Assembly (NCBI RefSeq): GCF_004355225.1
Contig: NZ_CP037933.1
Coordinates: 3,472,001-3,536,000 of the forward strand
DNA: 64,000 nt
Reading direction: 5' to 3'
DNA from: Flavobacterium nackdongense
Lineage (GTDB): Bacteria > Bacteroidota > Bacteroidia > Flavobacteriales > Flavobacteriaceae
The translations under genes were made by a program, and so were the position numbers. Under the pieces are notes generated by a model. The model made no database searches, had not been told where the DNA came from, and worked only from the letters and a program-made list of their open reading frames with translations. Shown here one piece after another: positions 17,740 through 25,756 of the stretch (its first letter is position 1; the number at the start of each line of letters is the position of its first letter).

Positions 17740-17812
17740 GTTCGTAGTTTCTGGTTTGTAGTTTCGGGTTGAACTGCAAACCATAAACCATAAACCATAA
17801 ACCACAAACATA
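17740..17812. repeat. opposed heptamer arrays
   Basis: Four plus-sense units of the form GTTnnnn (17740-17767) face five tandem AAACnnn units (17778-17812: aaaccat three times, aaaccac, aaacata). The junction forms an eleven-pair hairpin (GGTTTGTAGTT / AACTGCAAACC, 17753-17782). The array fills the gap between the SPFH gene and the small downstream gene. Confidence 0.8.
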
Positions 17813-17814
17813 AA

Positions 17815-18045
17815 ATGGAATTACCAAAATTTTTACTAGGCGATAATACCGATTTTCCGGAAGATATTTTCATAATTCATCTTGACTATCCTCGATTCAT
17901 TATCAATCTCAAAGACGATGAAGTCGAATTTATGGAAGAAGCTGAAGATCTTGATGAGGGCGAACTGAATGCCGAAATGGAAGGTTTGATTGAACAAGCC
18001 AATGCCTTTTATGACCGCGAAATGGAGCGTTACGAGAAAGAGTAA
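17815..18045 (+). CDS. small acidic conserved hypothetical protein
   Basis: A 76-residue, strongly acidic protein (DLDEGELNAEMEGLIEQANAF) without signal peptide or cysteine motifs. Its N terminus ELPKFLLGDNTDFPEDIFII is conserved-looking and probably structured. I recognise it only as a small family seen in flavobacteria. Its ATG follows the heptamer array directly. Its stop abuts the stop of the convergent GT39 gene with no intervening base. Function is unknown. Confidence 0.65.
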   Translation: MELPKFLLGDNTDFPEDIFIIHLDYPRFIINLKDDEVEFMEEAEDLDEGELNAEMEGLIEQANAFYDREMERYEKE

Positions 18046-19680
18046 TTATTTTTTTGTAGCTAAATAATAAATTCTAAACAATCGGTCGTTGTGTTTCTTA
18101 GATTCCTTAGGAACACGATTCAAATCTACCGTTGATATTTTTTTTAAGTTGTAGTTTTCCAATTTCTTTTTAGATAAAATACTATCTTTTTTAGAAGCCA
18201 ATATGCCAAATTTTCTTTCTTTAGGTAAATTTATCATATTGGTTTTTTCATTTAGAACAACAGGAATGCTATGCCCGTAATCCCATACAATTTCTGGGGT
18301 AAAAGAACTCATTTCATAGGACTTGATTCCCAATTCTTTTTCCTTTTCTTTCAATTCTTTTGCGCTGTGATAATCTGGATTTATTAATACGGCATTGGTT
18401 AATGGTATTCCAAAAATAATTACGGCAACTTGTACACCAATAACGGCATAAAACACATTCAAAAAGTCTTTTTTTCTAAGATTTTGGAAGGCAATAAAAC
18501 CTAAACTAAACAGTGAAATAGTTAATCCAATTAGCCATAATTCAAATCCTGCGAACTCGTTTTTTATTTTAATAAATAATCCAATTGGAATGATCAAGCA
18601 AATAAGTATAATTAATCCGAAGGCAAAATAGAGTACACTTTTTTCTATTTTTAGATTGATGTTTTTGAAATTACGAATCAAATACTCAATATAAAAACCA
18701 GTATTTAATGCCATCGGAATAAGAACAGGCAAAAGGTATCTTGATTTTTTTTCAGGAATTATTGAAAGTAGCATTAATGAAGCTAGTGTCCAAATTAATG
18801 TGAATTGATAGGCTTTCAAATTGCTGACTCTAGTTTTTAAATAGGGATAAAAGAGCGCAATCAATGCGGGAACTGTCCAAATTCCGCTTTGGGTAAAAAA
18901 GCTCCAGTAGTAGTAAAACGGGCGAATATTATAACTTCCCCATCGGCTGCTTTCCAGTTTGGTGACTCTAGCAACTGTTTCCGGATCGACATAGCGAACA
19001 TATAAAGGCCAAGAAAGTCCGATGCAAAATCCGATGATTAAAAGTAAGAAAACATAAAATTTCTTGCCTCTTAAGTCAAATTTAAAAATGATTCCATACG
19101 CGATCAAAAACGGTAATAATAAGGCATATACTGAAATTGGGCCTTTACTTAAAAAGGAAAATCCAAAAAATAGCCCAGCCAAACAAGCATTGAGAAATGA
19201 ATGCTTTTTGTCGTTTAGAAATTTCCACAAAAAGACAATGCAAACCATCATAAAACTATGTGTGTACATATCCCATTGATTGTCTCTCCCTGCAAAATAG
19301 ATATAAAAAGAAGTAATTAAAATGAGTCCGTTGTGAAAATTCTGTTGTTTGGGTAACCCTAATTTTTCGGATAATTTATACGTACTGAAAACCAATAGTA
19401 GTGTGATAAAAACCACAGGTAATCGCAATCCAAAAACATTCCCGAAGCCAAAAATCATTCCTGAAACGGCAGTCAGCCAAGTTGGTAAAGGTGGTTTTTC
19501 GTAACGCGGCAAATCATTGATAGTGGTCAATATCCAGTTGTTATTACCTACCATTTCTCGCGCAGTAATAAAGTTTCGGGCTTCCATAATGTTCACTTCA
19601 ATTACACTTAAATGCGGTATAAGCACCAAGCAAGAAATCACTAAAAGCCAGAATTTGTGATTATGGATTAATTTTGACAT
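18046..19680 (-). CDS. ArnT-like glycosyltransferase family 39 protein
   Basis: A 544-residue integral membrane glycosyltransferase with about eleven to twelve predicted helices. The first periplasmic loop has EARNFITAREMV followed by DLPRYEKPPLPTW. This matches the acidic loop and substrate region of GT39/ArnT and protein O-mannosyltransferases. The family moves a sugar from a polyprenyl phosphate carrier to an acceptor (lipid A, protein or glycan) on the periplasmic face. The gene overlaps the LAB_N gene upstream by 20 bases, and that gene shares a base with a GT2 gene. The three together look like a GT2, flippase, GT39 cassette. The acceptor is unknown. Confidence 0.88.
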   Translation of the reverse strand: MSKLIHNHKFWLLVISCLVLIPHLSVIEVNIMEARNFITAREMVGNNNWILTTINDLPRYEKPPLPTWLTAVSGMIFGFGNVFGLRLPVVFITLLLVFSTYKLSEKLGLPKQQNFHNGLILITSFYIYFAGRDNQWDMYTHSFMMVCIVFLWKFLNDKKHSFLNACLAGLFFGFSFLSKGPISVYALLLPFLIAYGIIFKFDLRGKKFYVFLLLIIGFCIGLSWPLYVRYVDPETVARVTKLESSRWGSYNIRPFYYYWSFFTQSGIWTVPALIALFYPYLKTRVSNLKAYQFTLIWTLASLMLLSIIPEKKSRYLLPVLIPMALNTGFYIEYLIRNFKNINLKIEKSVLYFAFGLIILICLIIPIGLFIKIKNEFAGFELWLIGLTISLFSLGFIAFQNLRKKDFLNVFYAVIGVQVAVIIFGIPLTNAVLINPDYHSAKELKEKEKELGIKSYEMSSFTPEIVWDYGHSIPVVLNEKTNMINLPKERKFGILASKKDSILSKKKLENYNLKKISTVDLNRVPKESKKHNDRLFRIYYLATKK

Positions 19681-20293
19681 CGTTTTTTAAAATTATGATA
19701 TTTCTAGAATAAATGATTAAACCCATTGCATGACCTACCAATAAAACAGGATCTTTTCTAATTATCGCATAATTGAAAATGAGTGCCGAACCACCCAAAC
19801 TGATAATCCAAAAACCCATCGGCAAAACCGAACTTTTGCATTTTTCGGAATAAATCCATTGATAAATAAAACGAAGTGTAAAAAGAATTTGACCAAAAAT
19901 ACCTAAAAACAGAAGCCATTGCGGAATGTGTTCGTTCTTGAATAAATGATCTACATCGATGATGTTATTATTGTAACCGTACCAAACTATAAATGCAGGG
20001 AAAATTAATATAAACCAGCGCAATACTTTTGGAATTTTAGTCCAATCGTTTTGTAGTTGAATGTTTCTGATATAGATGTAATATGTTAGTGATTGCCCCA
20101 GCATTATCGAAAAATCGTGCCTTAAATAACCATAAACAAAGAGCAAAAAGGAGGCAAACAAACTGATTTCCCAAAACAAAACTGGAGTCAAAACTTTTTT
20201 GTTTTTTTCGGATATTATCCATTGCAAAATCATTCGGCTCGAAAACAATATTTGAGCAAGAAATCCTATAGAATATAGTAAGTATTGGTTCAT
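19661..20293 (-). CDS. membrane protein with two LAB_N (lipid A biosynthesis N-terminal) domains
   Basis: A 210-residue inner membrane protein built from two similar halves (about 5-80 and 118-200). Each has FLAQILFSSRMILQWIISEK- or FGQILFTLRFIYQWIYSEK-type helices followed by FWxISLxxSxLxFxYxxxRxD and a YxIYxRNI ending. This is the LAB_N domain found at the N terminus of some LpxB proteins, here duplicated and free-standing. Its fold resembles small PQ-loop or SMR carriers. Placed between a GT2 and an ArnT-like GT39, it may flip the lipid-linked sugar. That role is inference. Confidence 0.85.
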   Translation of the reverse strand: MNQYLLYSIGFLAQILFSSRMILQWIISEKNKKVLTPVLFWEISLFASFLLFVYGYLRHDFSIMLGQSLTYYIYIRNIQLQNDWTKIPKVLRWFILIFPAFIVWYGYNNNIIDVDHLFKNEHIPQWLLFLGIFGQILFTLRFIYQWIYSEKCKSSVLPMGFWIISLGGSALIFNYAIIRKDPVLLVGHAMGLIIYSRNIIILKNDVKINP

Positions 20294-21006
20294 TATCCCT
20301 GTTTTGCTACACGATAATTAATGTACTTTTTCTTCATCCACAAATAGGCAAAGCAATCTTGTAATGGTCCCAAAAGTCTATTCCAAAGATTGAATTTTGA
20401 TTCTCCGGCGACCCTAGGAAAATGTCTTACTGGAGTTTGCTTTATTTTACCATTTTGCAATAAAATCATCGCAGGTAAGAATCGGTGTAGACCATTGAAC
20501 ATAGGGATTTTCTTCGCCATATCGGTACGAATGATTTTCAATGGACAACCTGTATCGTCCATTCCGTCATCGGTAAAAGCTCTACGAATACCATTGGCAA
20601 TAGTCGAGGACATATTTTTTATAAACGAATCTTTTCTGTTCGAACGTACTCCAGTGACCAAGTCATATTCGGGAGTTAAATCGATTAAAATATTGAAATC
20701 TTCGGGAGCAGTTTGCAAATCGGCATCGATGTAGCCCACCCAAGGGGTATCGGCATAATCAAATCCTGCTTTGACGGCAGCACTTAATCCACAGTTTTTT
20801 TCGAAGGATATATAGGTAAATTCTTCGTTGTTTGTACTGATTTTTTCAATCAAAGATTGGCTGTTGTCTTTCGACCCATCGTTTACAAATAAAATTTTGG
20901 TTTTTTTCTTGGCAATCTTTAGAAAAATATTCATTTCATCGTGTACACGTTCAAGATTGCCTTCTTCGTTATATACAGGAATTATAATTGTTAATTCAAA
21001 GTTCAT
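20293..21006 (-). CDS. glycosyltransferase family 2 (DPM1-like)
   Basis: A 237-residue soluble GT2 enzyme with TIIIPVYNEEGNLERV, FVNDGSKDNS and GYIDADLQTAPEDF (metal-binding DAD). There are no C-terminal membrane helices. The type makes polyprenyl-phosphate sugars. ATG at 21006 is preferred to an upstream TTG at 21027 because the promoter box at 21025-21032 covers that codon. It is the first gene of the three-gene cassette with the LAB_N and GT39 genes; the stop shares its last base with the next start. Confidence 0.9.
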   Translation of the reverse strand: MNFELTIIIPVYNEEGNLERVHDEMNIFLKIAKKKTKILFVNDGSKDNSQSLIEKISTNNEEFTYISFEKNCGLSAAVKAGFDYADTPWVGYIDADLQTAPEDFNILIDLTPEYDLVTGVRSNRKDSFIKNMSSTIANGIRRAFTDDGMDDTGCPLKIIRTDMAKKIPMFNGLHRFLPAMILLQNGKIKQTPVRHFPRVAGESKFNLWNRLLGPLQDCFAYLWMKKKYINYRVAKQG

Positions 21007-21024
21007 GATACATATCTGTTTATG

Positions 21025-21032
21025 CAAAAGTA
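21025..21032 (-). promoter_or_regulatory. -7 promoter box of the GT2-LAB_N-GT39 operon
   Basis: Reads TACTTTTG on the minus strand, exact TAnnTTTG. It lies about 19 bases from the ATG at 21006 and excludes the alternative TTG start. Confidence 0.6.
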
Positions 21033-21108
21033 TTTTATTTTGAGAAGAAATAACTTAAGAACGTATTAAAATTTGCTAGTGACCAACAGAAAACGGAATA
21101 TTTATTTC

Positions 21109-21116
21109 TACTTTTG
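21109..21116 (+). promoter_or_regulatory. -7 promoter box of the epimerase gene
   Basis: TACTTTTG, exact TAnnTTTG, 20 bases upstream of the ATG at 21137. No clear -33 TTTG at the usual distance. Confidence 0.5.
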
Positions 21117-21136
21117 AACTGTAATATAATTTACTT

Positions 21137-22078
21137 ATGAAAATACTAATAACTGGGGCAGCCGGATACATTGGTTCACACGTGGCGGAACGTTTGCAAT
21201 CTAGCGGTAATGAAGTTGTAGGGTTGGATAATTTTTCGAATTACTACGATGTTTCCTTAAAAGAAATGAATGCTAGTGTCTTACACAAGAAAGGAATTAA
21301 AGTAGAAAAATTAGATCTTAGGTTTCCTGATCAACTACACGCTTTGCCCACGGATTTTGACTATATCTTTCATTTTGCTGCTCAACCCGGTATTTCTGCC
21401 ACTTCTAGTTTTGAGGATTATTTAGAAAATAATGTAATTAGCACAAAACACTTATTGGATTTTGCGCTAAAAAATCAAAATTTAAAACTTTTTGTAAATA
21501 TAGCGACCTCTTCTATTTATGGTATTCACGCTACTTTTGATGAGTCGGTTGTTCCAAGTCCCGCTTCTTTTTATGGTGTAACAAAATTGGCTGCCGAACA
21601 ATTAATTTTGGCTAGCAGTCGAGCAGGCAAAATCAAAGCTTGTTCCTTGAGATTGTATTCGGTTTATGGTCCGCGCGAAAGAACGGAGAAATTATATACA
21701 AAATTGATTGCTAATGCTTTTCACAACATTCCCTTCCCTTTATTTAAAGGAAGTGAGAAGCATTTACGAAGTTTTACTTATGTTCAGGATATTGTCGATG
21801 GTGTGGTAAGTGTAATTGGTAAAGAGGATTTGGTTAACAATGAAATCATTAATTTGGGTACTGAAATTGAGAATACGACGCTCCAAGGCATTGAAATTGT
21901 AGAACAGATTCTAAATAAAAAAATCGGTATTCAAGTTGTCGATGCAAGGGCTGGCGATCAAATGAGGACTAATGCGGTAATTGATAAAGCCAGAAAATTA
22001 TTAAACTATAATCCGCAAACTAGTTTGAAGCAAGGTTTAGAAGAACAAGTCAAATGGTATCAGGATAATTTCTTATAA
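21137..22078 (+). CDS. NAD-dependent epimerase/dehydratase
   Basis: A 313-residue extended short-chain dehydrogenase. The Rossmann motif GAAGYIGSH (residues 7-15) and the catalytic YGVTK (about 146-150) with an upstream serine are present, as is DNFSNYYD near residue 35. The family includes UDP-glucuronate 4-epimerase, UDP-glucose 4-epimerase and dTDP-sugar dehydratases. The [12 protein letters not shown] segment recalls UDP-glucuronate/galactose epimerases, but specificity is not settled. It is divergent from the GT2 cassette, which fits a supply of sugar nucleotides for the same envelope glycan. Its 3' end overlaps meaB on the other strand by 19 bases. Confidence 0.87.
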   Translation: MKILITGAAGYIGSHVAERLQSSGNEVVGLDNFSNYYDVSLKEMNASVLHKKGIKVEKLDLRFPDQLHALPTDFDYIFHFAAQPGISATSSFEDYLENNVISTKHLLDFALKNQNLKLFVNIATSSIYGIHATFDESVVPSPASFYGVTKLAAEQLILASSRAGKIKACSLRLYSVYGPRERTEKLYTKLIANAFHNIPFPLFKGSEKHLRSFTYVQDIVDGVVSVIGKEDLVNNEIINLGTEIENTTLQGIEIVEQILNKKIGIQVVDARAGDQMRTNAVIDKARKLLNYNPQTSLKQGLEEQVKWYQDNFL

Positions 22079-23160
22079 TTTTGGTACACATTCAATAATT
22101 CTTGAGCAGCTACAAATGGTGAAATTTCATCAGTTGAAACTGCTTTTTTTGTTGATTCTAAAAGTTTTTGAATTTCTGGATGATTGTAAAAATTGGTTTT
22201 CAATTGTTCATTAATGGTTTCCAGCATCCAATATTGATTTTGTTCAGCCCGTTTTTCAAAGTAATAATTATTGGTTTTGGTGAGTTTTAGAAATTTCTCT
22301 ATTATTTCCCAAACTCCCTTAATTCCCTCTTTGGTTAAGGAACTGCAAGTTGAAGTTGTTGGCGTCCAGCCCGATTTTTTAGTCGGAAATAAGTGCAAGG
22401 CGCGATTGAATTCTAGTTTTGCCAAATTGGCTTTTTTGATATTATCGCCATCCGCTTTGTTGATGACAATGGCATCGGCCATTTCCATAATACCGCGTTT
22501 TATGCCTTGCAATTCGTCGCCAGCGCCCGAAATTTTGAGCAATAGAAAGAAATCGACCATACTGTGAACGGCAGTTTCACTTTGGCCCACGCCCACAGTT
22601 TCTATCAGAATCGTATCGAATCCGGCGGCTTCGCAAAGGGTGATGGTTTCTCTTGTTTTTCGAGCCACTCCGCCTAGTGTTTCACCCGATGCCGATGGTC
22701 TTATGTAGGCATTGTGGTCTTTGACTAATTCTTCCATTCGGGTTTTATCGCCTAAAATGCTTCCGTGTGATATTGTGCTGGAGGGGTCAACTGCGAGAAC
22801 AGCCACTTTTTTCCCTAAGGAAGTCAATTGTTTTCCAAAAGCTTCAATAAAAGTACTTTTGCCCACGCCGGGAACACCTGTGATGCCTATTCGAACCGAG
22901 TTATTGGCATAAGGCAAACAAGCGTTGATTACTTCATTGGCTTTCGCCAAATGGCTTGCATTCGTGCTTTCGACCAATGTAATAGCGCGACTTAAAGCGG
23001 AAATGTTTCCGTTTAAAATGCCTTCAATCAATTCTTGCGAACTAGGTTGTTTTTTTCTGAAATTTTTAATGGTTTCCACAGCATTCGAACTGACAATTTC
23101 TGGTGGAGAAATTCCCTCTTTTTCGTGTAGTGCCGAGTTTTTTATTTTGTCGTTTTTCAA
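22060..23160 (-). CDS. meaB: methylmalonyl-CoA mutase-associated GTPase MeaB
   Basis: A 366-residue G3E-type P-loop GTPase that protects and reactivates adenosylcobalamin-dependent methylmalonyl-CoA mutase. Visible are Walker [14 protein letters not shown] (about 92-104), the switch region [27 protein letters not shown] and the base-specificity NKAD. A 40-residue N-terminal extension precedes the usual helix [11 protein letters not shown]. The mutase genes are not in this window. The convergent overlap with the epimerase gene is unusual but short. Confidence 0.95.
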   Translation of the reverse strand: MKNDKIKNSALHEKEGISPPEIVSSNAVETIKNFRKKQPSSQELIEGILNGNISALSRAITLVESTNASHLAKANEVINACLPYANNSVRIGITGVPGVGKSTFIEAFGKQLTSLGKKVAVLAVDPSSTISHGSILGDKTRMEELVKDHNAYIRPSASGETLGGVARKTRETITLCEAAGFDTILIETVGVGQSETAVHSMVDFFLLLKISGAGDELQGIKRGIMEMADAIVINKADGDNIKKANLAKLEFNRALHLFPTKKSGWTPTTSTCSSLTKEGIKGVWEIIEKFLKLTKTNNYYFEKRAEQNQYWMLETINEQLKTNFYNHPEIQKLLESTKKAVSTDEISPFVAAQELLNVYQNYKKLS

Positions 23161-23268
23161 AATGTAAATCGTAAAAACCTAAACTAAATTATTGTTTAAA
23201 AATGGAAATCTAACTTAGAATTGAAGTAAAATTAGTAAAATTTTGACTAATCTTTTGATTTAAATGTA

Positions 23269-23850
23269 TTAAACAAGTTTATTTATTTTAGCATATTGCA
23301 ATAAAATAATGGTTTTGGCATCTTTTATTTCACCAGTAGCAATCATGGCATAGGCTTCCTCAAAAGGCATTTCGATCACTTCTATTTCTTCTTGTTCGTG
23401 TTCTAATCCGCCGCCATCGTGGACCTTCATCGAAGTATCGTATTCGCCAACGAATAAATGTAAAATTTCGGTTACAGCCCCCGGAGACATAAAGGTTTCA
23501 AGTATTTTTTGAACCGATTTGATACGATAGCCAGTTTCTTCTTCGGTTTCCCGAATGATGCATTGTTCAGGATGGTCTTGGTCTAGAAGTCCTGCGCAAA
23601 CTTCGACCATCATTCCAGTTTTGTTGCCGTTGAGGTAGGAGGGAAGTCTAAATTGTCGGGTGAGAATAATTGTTTTTTGTTGTCTATTGTAGAGTAGGAT
23701 TCCCGCACCGTTGCCTCTGTCATACACTTCTCTTTTTTGGGTAATCCAAACGCCGTCTTTTCTCAGAAAATCGAAGGTGACTTTGTTTAATAAATACCAA
23801 TTGTCTGAAAGCAATTCGGTTTGTTGGATTTTTATGTTTGGGTTGTTCAT
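23269..23850 (-). CDS. nudK: Nudix hydrolase, GDP-mannose pyrophosphatase (NudK) type
   Basis: A 193-residue ADP-ribose/GDP-mannose pyrophosphatase-like protein. The Nudix box [22 protein letters not shown] (about residues 91-112) shows the E. coli NudK spacing. The conserved N-terminal strand pattern and GxxVEVCAG just before the box are also present. It hydrolyses nucleoside diphosphate sugars to sugar phosphate and NMP. It lies downstream of purA, from which it is separated by a terminator hairpin. Confidence 0.85.
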   Translation of the reverse strand: MNNPNIKIQQTELLSDNWYLLNKVTFDFLRKDGVWITQKREVYDRGNGAGILLYNRQQKTIILTRQFRLPSYLNGNKTGMMVEVCAGLLDQDHPEQCIIRETEEETGYRIKSVQKILETFMSPGAVTEILHLFVGEYDTSMKVHDGGGLEHEQEEIEVIEMPFEEAYAMIATGEIKDAKTIILLQYAKINKLV

Positions 23851-23864
23851 TTGATAGGTATGTT

Positions 23865-23893
23865 AAAAAAAACGTCCCGAATATCGAGACGTT
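23865..23893 (-). terminator. intrinsic terminator of purA
   Basis: Minus-strand stem AACGTCTCGA / TCGGGACGTT (ten pairs, one wobble) with a three-base loop and eight T residues. It lies just after the purA stop and before the nudK start. Confidence 0.88.
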
Positions 23894-23900
23894 GAGATTG

Positions 23901-25172
23901 TTATTTCAAAATGGTTTGCTTTCTATCTGGTCCAACAGAAACAATTTTGATTGGCACTTCGATGTAGTTTTCGATGAATTCGATATATTCTTTCAGTTCT
24001 TTTGGCAATTGATCGTAAGTGGTCATTCCTGTTAAATCTTGAGCCCAACCTTTTAATTCAGTATAAATTGGCGTTACATTTTCACTTTCGATATTGTAAG
24101 GGAAATGTGAAATCGCTTTGCCATTATAATTGTATTGTGTACACACTTTCAAAGTGGGGAATCCAGAAAGAATATCACCTTTCATCATCATCAGTTGTGT
24201 AACGCCATTGATTTGCACTGCATATTTCAAAGCAACTAAATCCAACCATCCGCAACGACGTTTTCTACCCGTAACAGAGCCGTATTCATTACCAACTCTA
24301 GCCATAGTTTCACCGTCTTCGTCATAAAGCTCTGTTGGAAAAGGACCACTTCCTACTCGAGTGACATAAGCTTTGAAAATGCCGTATACTTCTTTGATTT
24401 TGTTGGGTGCAATTCCAAGTCCGGTACAAGCGCCAGCAGCGGTAGTATTAGATGAGGTCACAAAAGGATATGTCCCAAAATCAACGTCGAGTAAGGATCC
24501 TTGTGCACCTTCACATAAAATAAGTTTACCTTCTTTTTGTGCTTGATTGATGTATTCTTCGCTGTCGATAAATGTTATTTTTTTTAATTCTTCAATAGAT
24601 TCGAAGAATTCTTTTTCCATTTCTTCTAAATTGTATTGAATGTTTACATCGTAGAATTTAATCATTTCTTCGTGCTTGTTGGCCAAGGCGCGGTATCTTT
24701 CTTCGAAGTCTTCTAATTCGATATCACCGACACGAATTCCATTTCTGCCTGTTTTGTCCATATAAGTTGGCCCAATACCCTTCAATGTCGATCCTATTTT
24801 TGCTTTTCCTTTTGATGCTTCCGAAGCTGCATCTAGCAGGCGGTGTGTAGGCAAAATTAAATGTGCTTTTCTTGAAATTAGCAGTTTACTTTTGATGTCT
24901 AGTTCGAACTTTTCTAATCCTTCTATTTCTCTTTGAAAAACAACTGGGTCGATAACTACACCATTGCCTATAATATTTACTGCTGTTTTATGAAAAATTC
25001 CTGAGGGAATGGTTCGTAAAACGTGTTTTATTCCATCAAATTCTAGCGTATGACCAGCATTTGGGCCACCTTGAAAGCGTGCTATAATGTCGTATTTAGA
25101 CGTAAGTACATCAACAATTTTTCCTTTCCCTTCATCTCCCCATTGCAATCCTAATAATAAATCTGCGGCCAT
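23901..25172 (-). CDS. purA: adenylosuccinate synthetase
   Basis: A 423-residue GTP-dependent ligase joining IMP and aspartate on the way to AMP. Motifs are GLQWGDEGKGKIVD at residues 8-21 (catalytic Asp and the glycine-rich loop), FQGGPNAGHT, GIGPTYMDKTGRNGIRV and VTGRKRRCGWLDLVALK near residue 300. It follows fur by 32 bases and ends in its own terminator. rel, fur and purA therefore form a likely transcription group. PurA is a known target of (p)ppGpp inhibition in some bacteria, which makes its position below rel noteworthy. Confidence 0.97.
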   Translation of the reverse strand: MAADLLLGLQWGDEGKGKIVDVLTSKYDIIARFQGGPNAGHTLEFDGIKHVLRTIPSGIFHKTAVNIIGNGVVIDPVVFQREIEGLEKFELDIKSKLLISRKAHLILPTHRLLDAASEASKGKAKIGSTLKGIGPTYMDKTGRNGIRVGDIELEDFEERYRALANKHEEMIKFYDVNIQYNLEEMEKEFFESIEELKKITFIDSEEYINQAQKEGKLILCEGAQGSLLDVDFGTYPFVTSSNTTAAGACTGLGIAPNKIKEVYGIFKAYVTRVGSGPFPTELYDEDGETMARVGNEYGSVTGRKRRCGWLDLVALKYAVQINGVTQLMMMKGDILSGFPTLKVCTQYNYNGKAISHFPYNIESENVTPIYTELKGWAQDLTGMTTYDQLPKELKEYIEFIENYIEVPIKIVSVGPDRKQTILK

Positions 25173-25204
25173 TCTGTTTTATAGTTTGTAGTTAGTGTGT
25201 GTAA

Positions 25205-25660
25205 TTATTTATTTCGTTTTGTCCCGTAAAAATAAAGGGAATGATTTGTAATATCGATATCAAAAATTTCTTCAAAAGTTTTTTTGATGGTTTGAATTCT
25301 TGGATCACAAAATTCGATTACTTCGCCAGTATCCGTCATAATGATGTGATCATGTTGTTTGTCGAAGTACGACTTTTCGTAATGCGCTTGATTTTGACCA
25401 AATTGATGTTTGCGCACCAAACCCGATTCTAACAAGAGTTCAATAGTATTGTAAAGTGTGGCCCTGCTTACGCGATAATTTTTGTTTTTCATCTTGATGT
25501 AGAGTGTTTCTATATCAAAATGTTCCTCACTTTCATATATTTCCTGGAGTATGGCATAACGCTCTGGCGTTTTGCGATGCCCTTTATTTTCAAGATATTT
25601 TGTAAAAACATTTTTTACAATTTCTTGATTGGTACTATTATCAACCGATATCTGTGTCAT
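25205..25660 (-). CDS. Fur family transcriptional regulator
   Basis: A 151-residue winged-helix metalloregulator. The DNA-binding domain (about 15-90) has [23 protein letters not shown] and [20 protein letters not shown]. The dimerisation domain retains the HDH metal motif (QHDHIIM). The usual CxxC of the structural zinc site is missing ([10 protein letters not shown]). Metal type (iron, manganese, zinc or peroxide sensing) is undecided. The ATG is only about eight bases from a full -7 promoter box, so the mRNA could be nearly leaderless. It lies between rel and purA. Confidence 0.9.
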   Translation of the reverse strand: MTQISVDNSTNQEIVKNVFTKYLENKGHRKTPERYAILQEIYESEEHFDIETLYIKMKNKNYRVSRATLYNTIELLLESGLVRKHQFGQNQAHYEKSYFDKQHDHIIMTDTGEVIEFCDPRIQTIKKTFEEIFDIDITNHSLYFYGTKRNK

Positions 25661-25667
25661 AATCTTG

Positions 25668-25675
25668 CAAAGATA
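25668..25675 (-). promoter_or_regulatory. -7 promoter box immediately upstream of the fur-family gene
   Basis: Reads TATCTTTG on the minus strand. Only seven bases separate it from the ATG at 25660, so transcription would begin at or within a few bases of the start codon. Confidence 0.6.
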
Positions 25676-25688
25676 AATTATTATTTTC

Positions 25689-25721
25689 TAGTTTAGAAGT
25701 TTAAAAGTTTAAAAATTTAAC
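25689..25721. repeat. short eight-base tandem tract
   Basis: Degenerate units agtttaga, agtttaaa, agtttaaa, aatttaac in the gap between rel and the fur-family gene. AT-rich and of low complexity. Confidence 0.5.
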
Positions 25722-25756
25722 AAGAACTCTTACGCTTCAAAAAGACCAACCAATTC

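Noticed and set aside
17740-17812. Possible CRISPR array
   Set aside because: Units are seven bases, degenerate and contiguous, with no unique spacers and no cas genes in the window.
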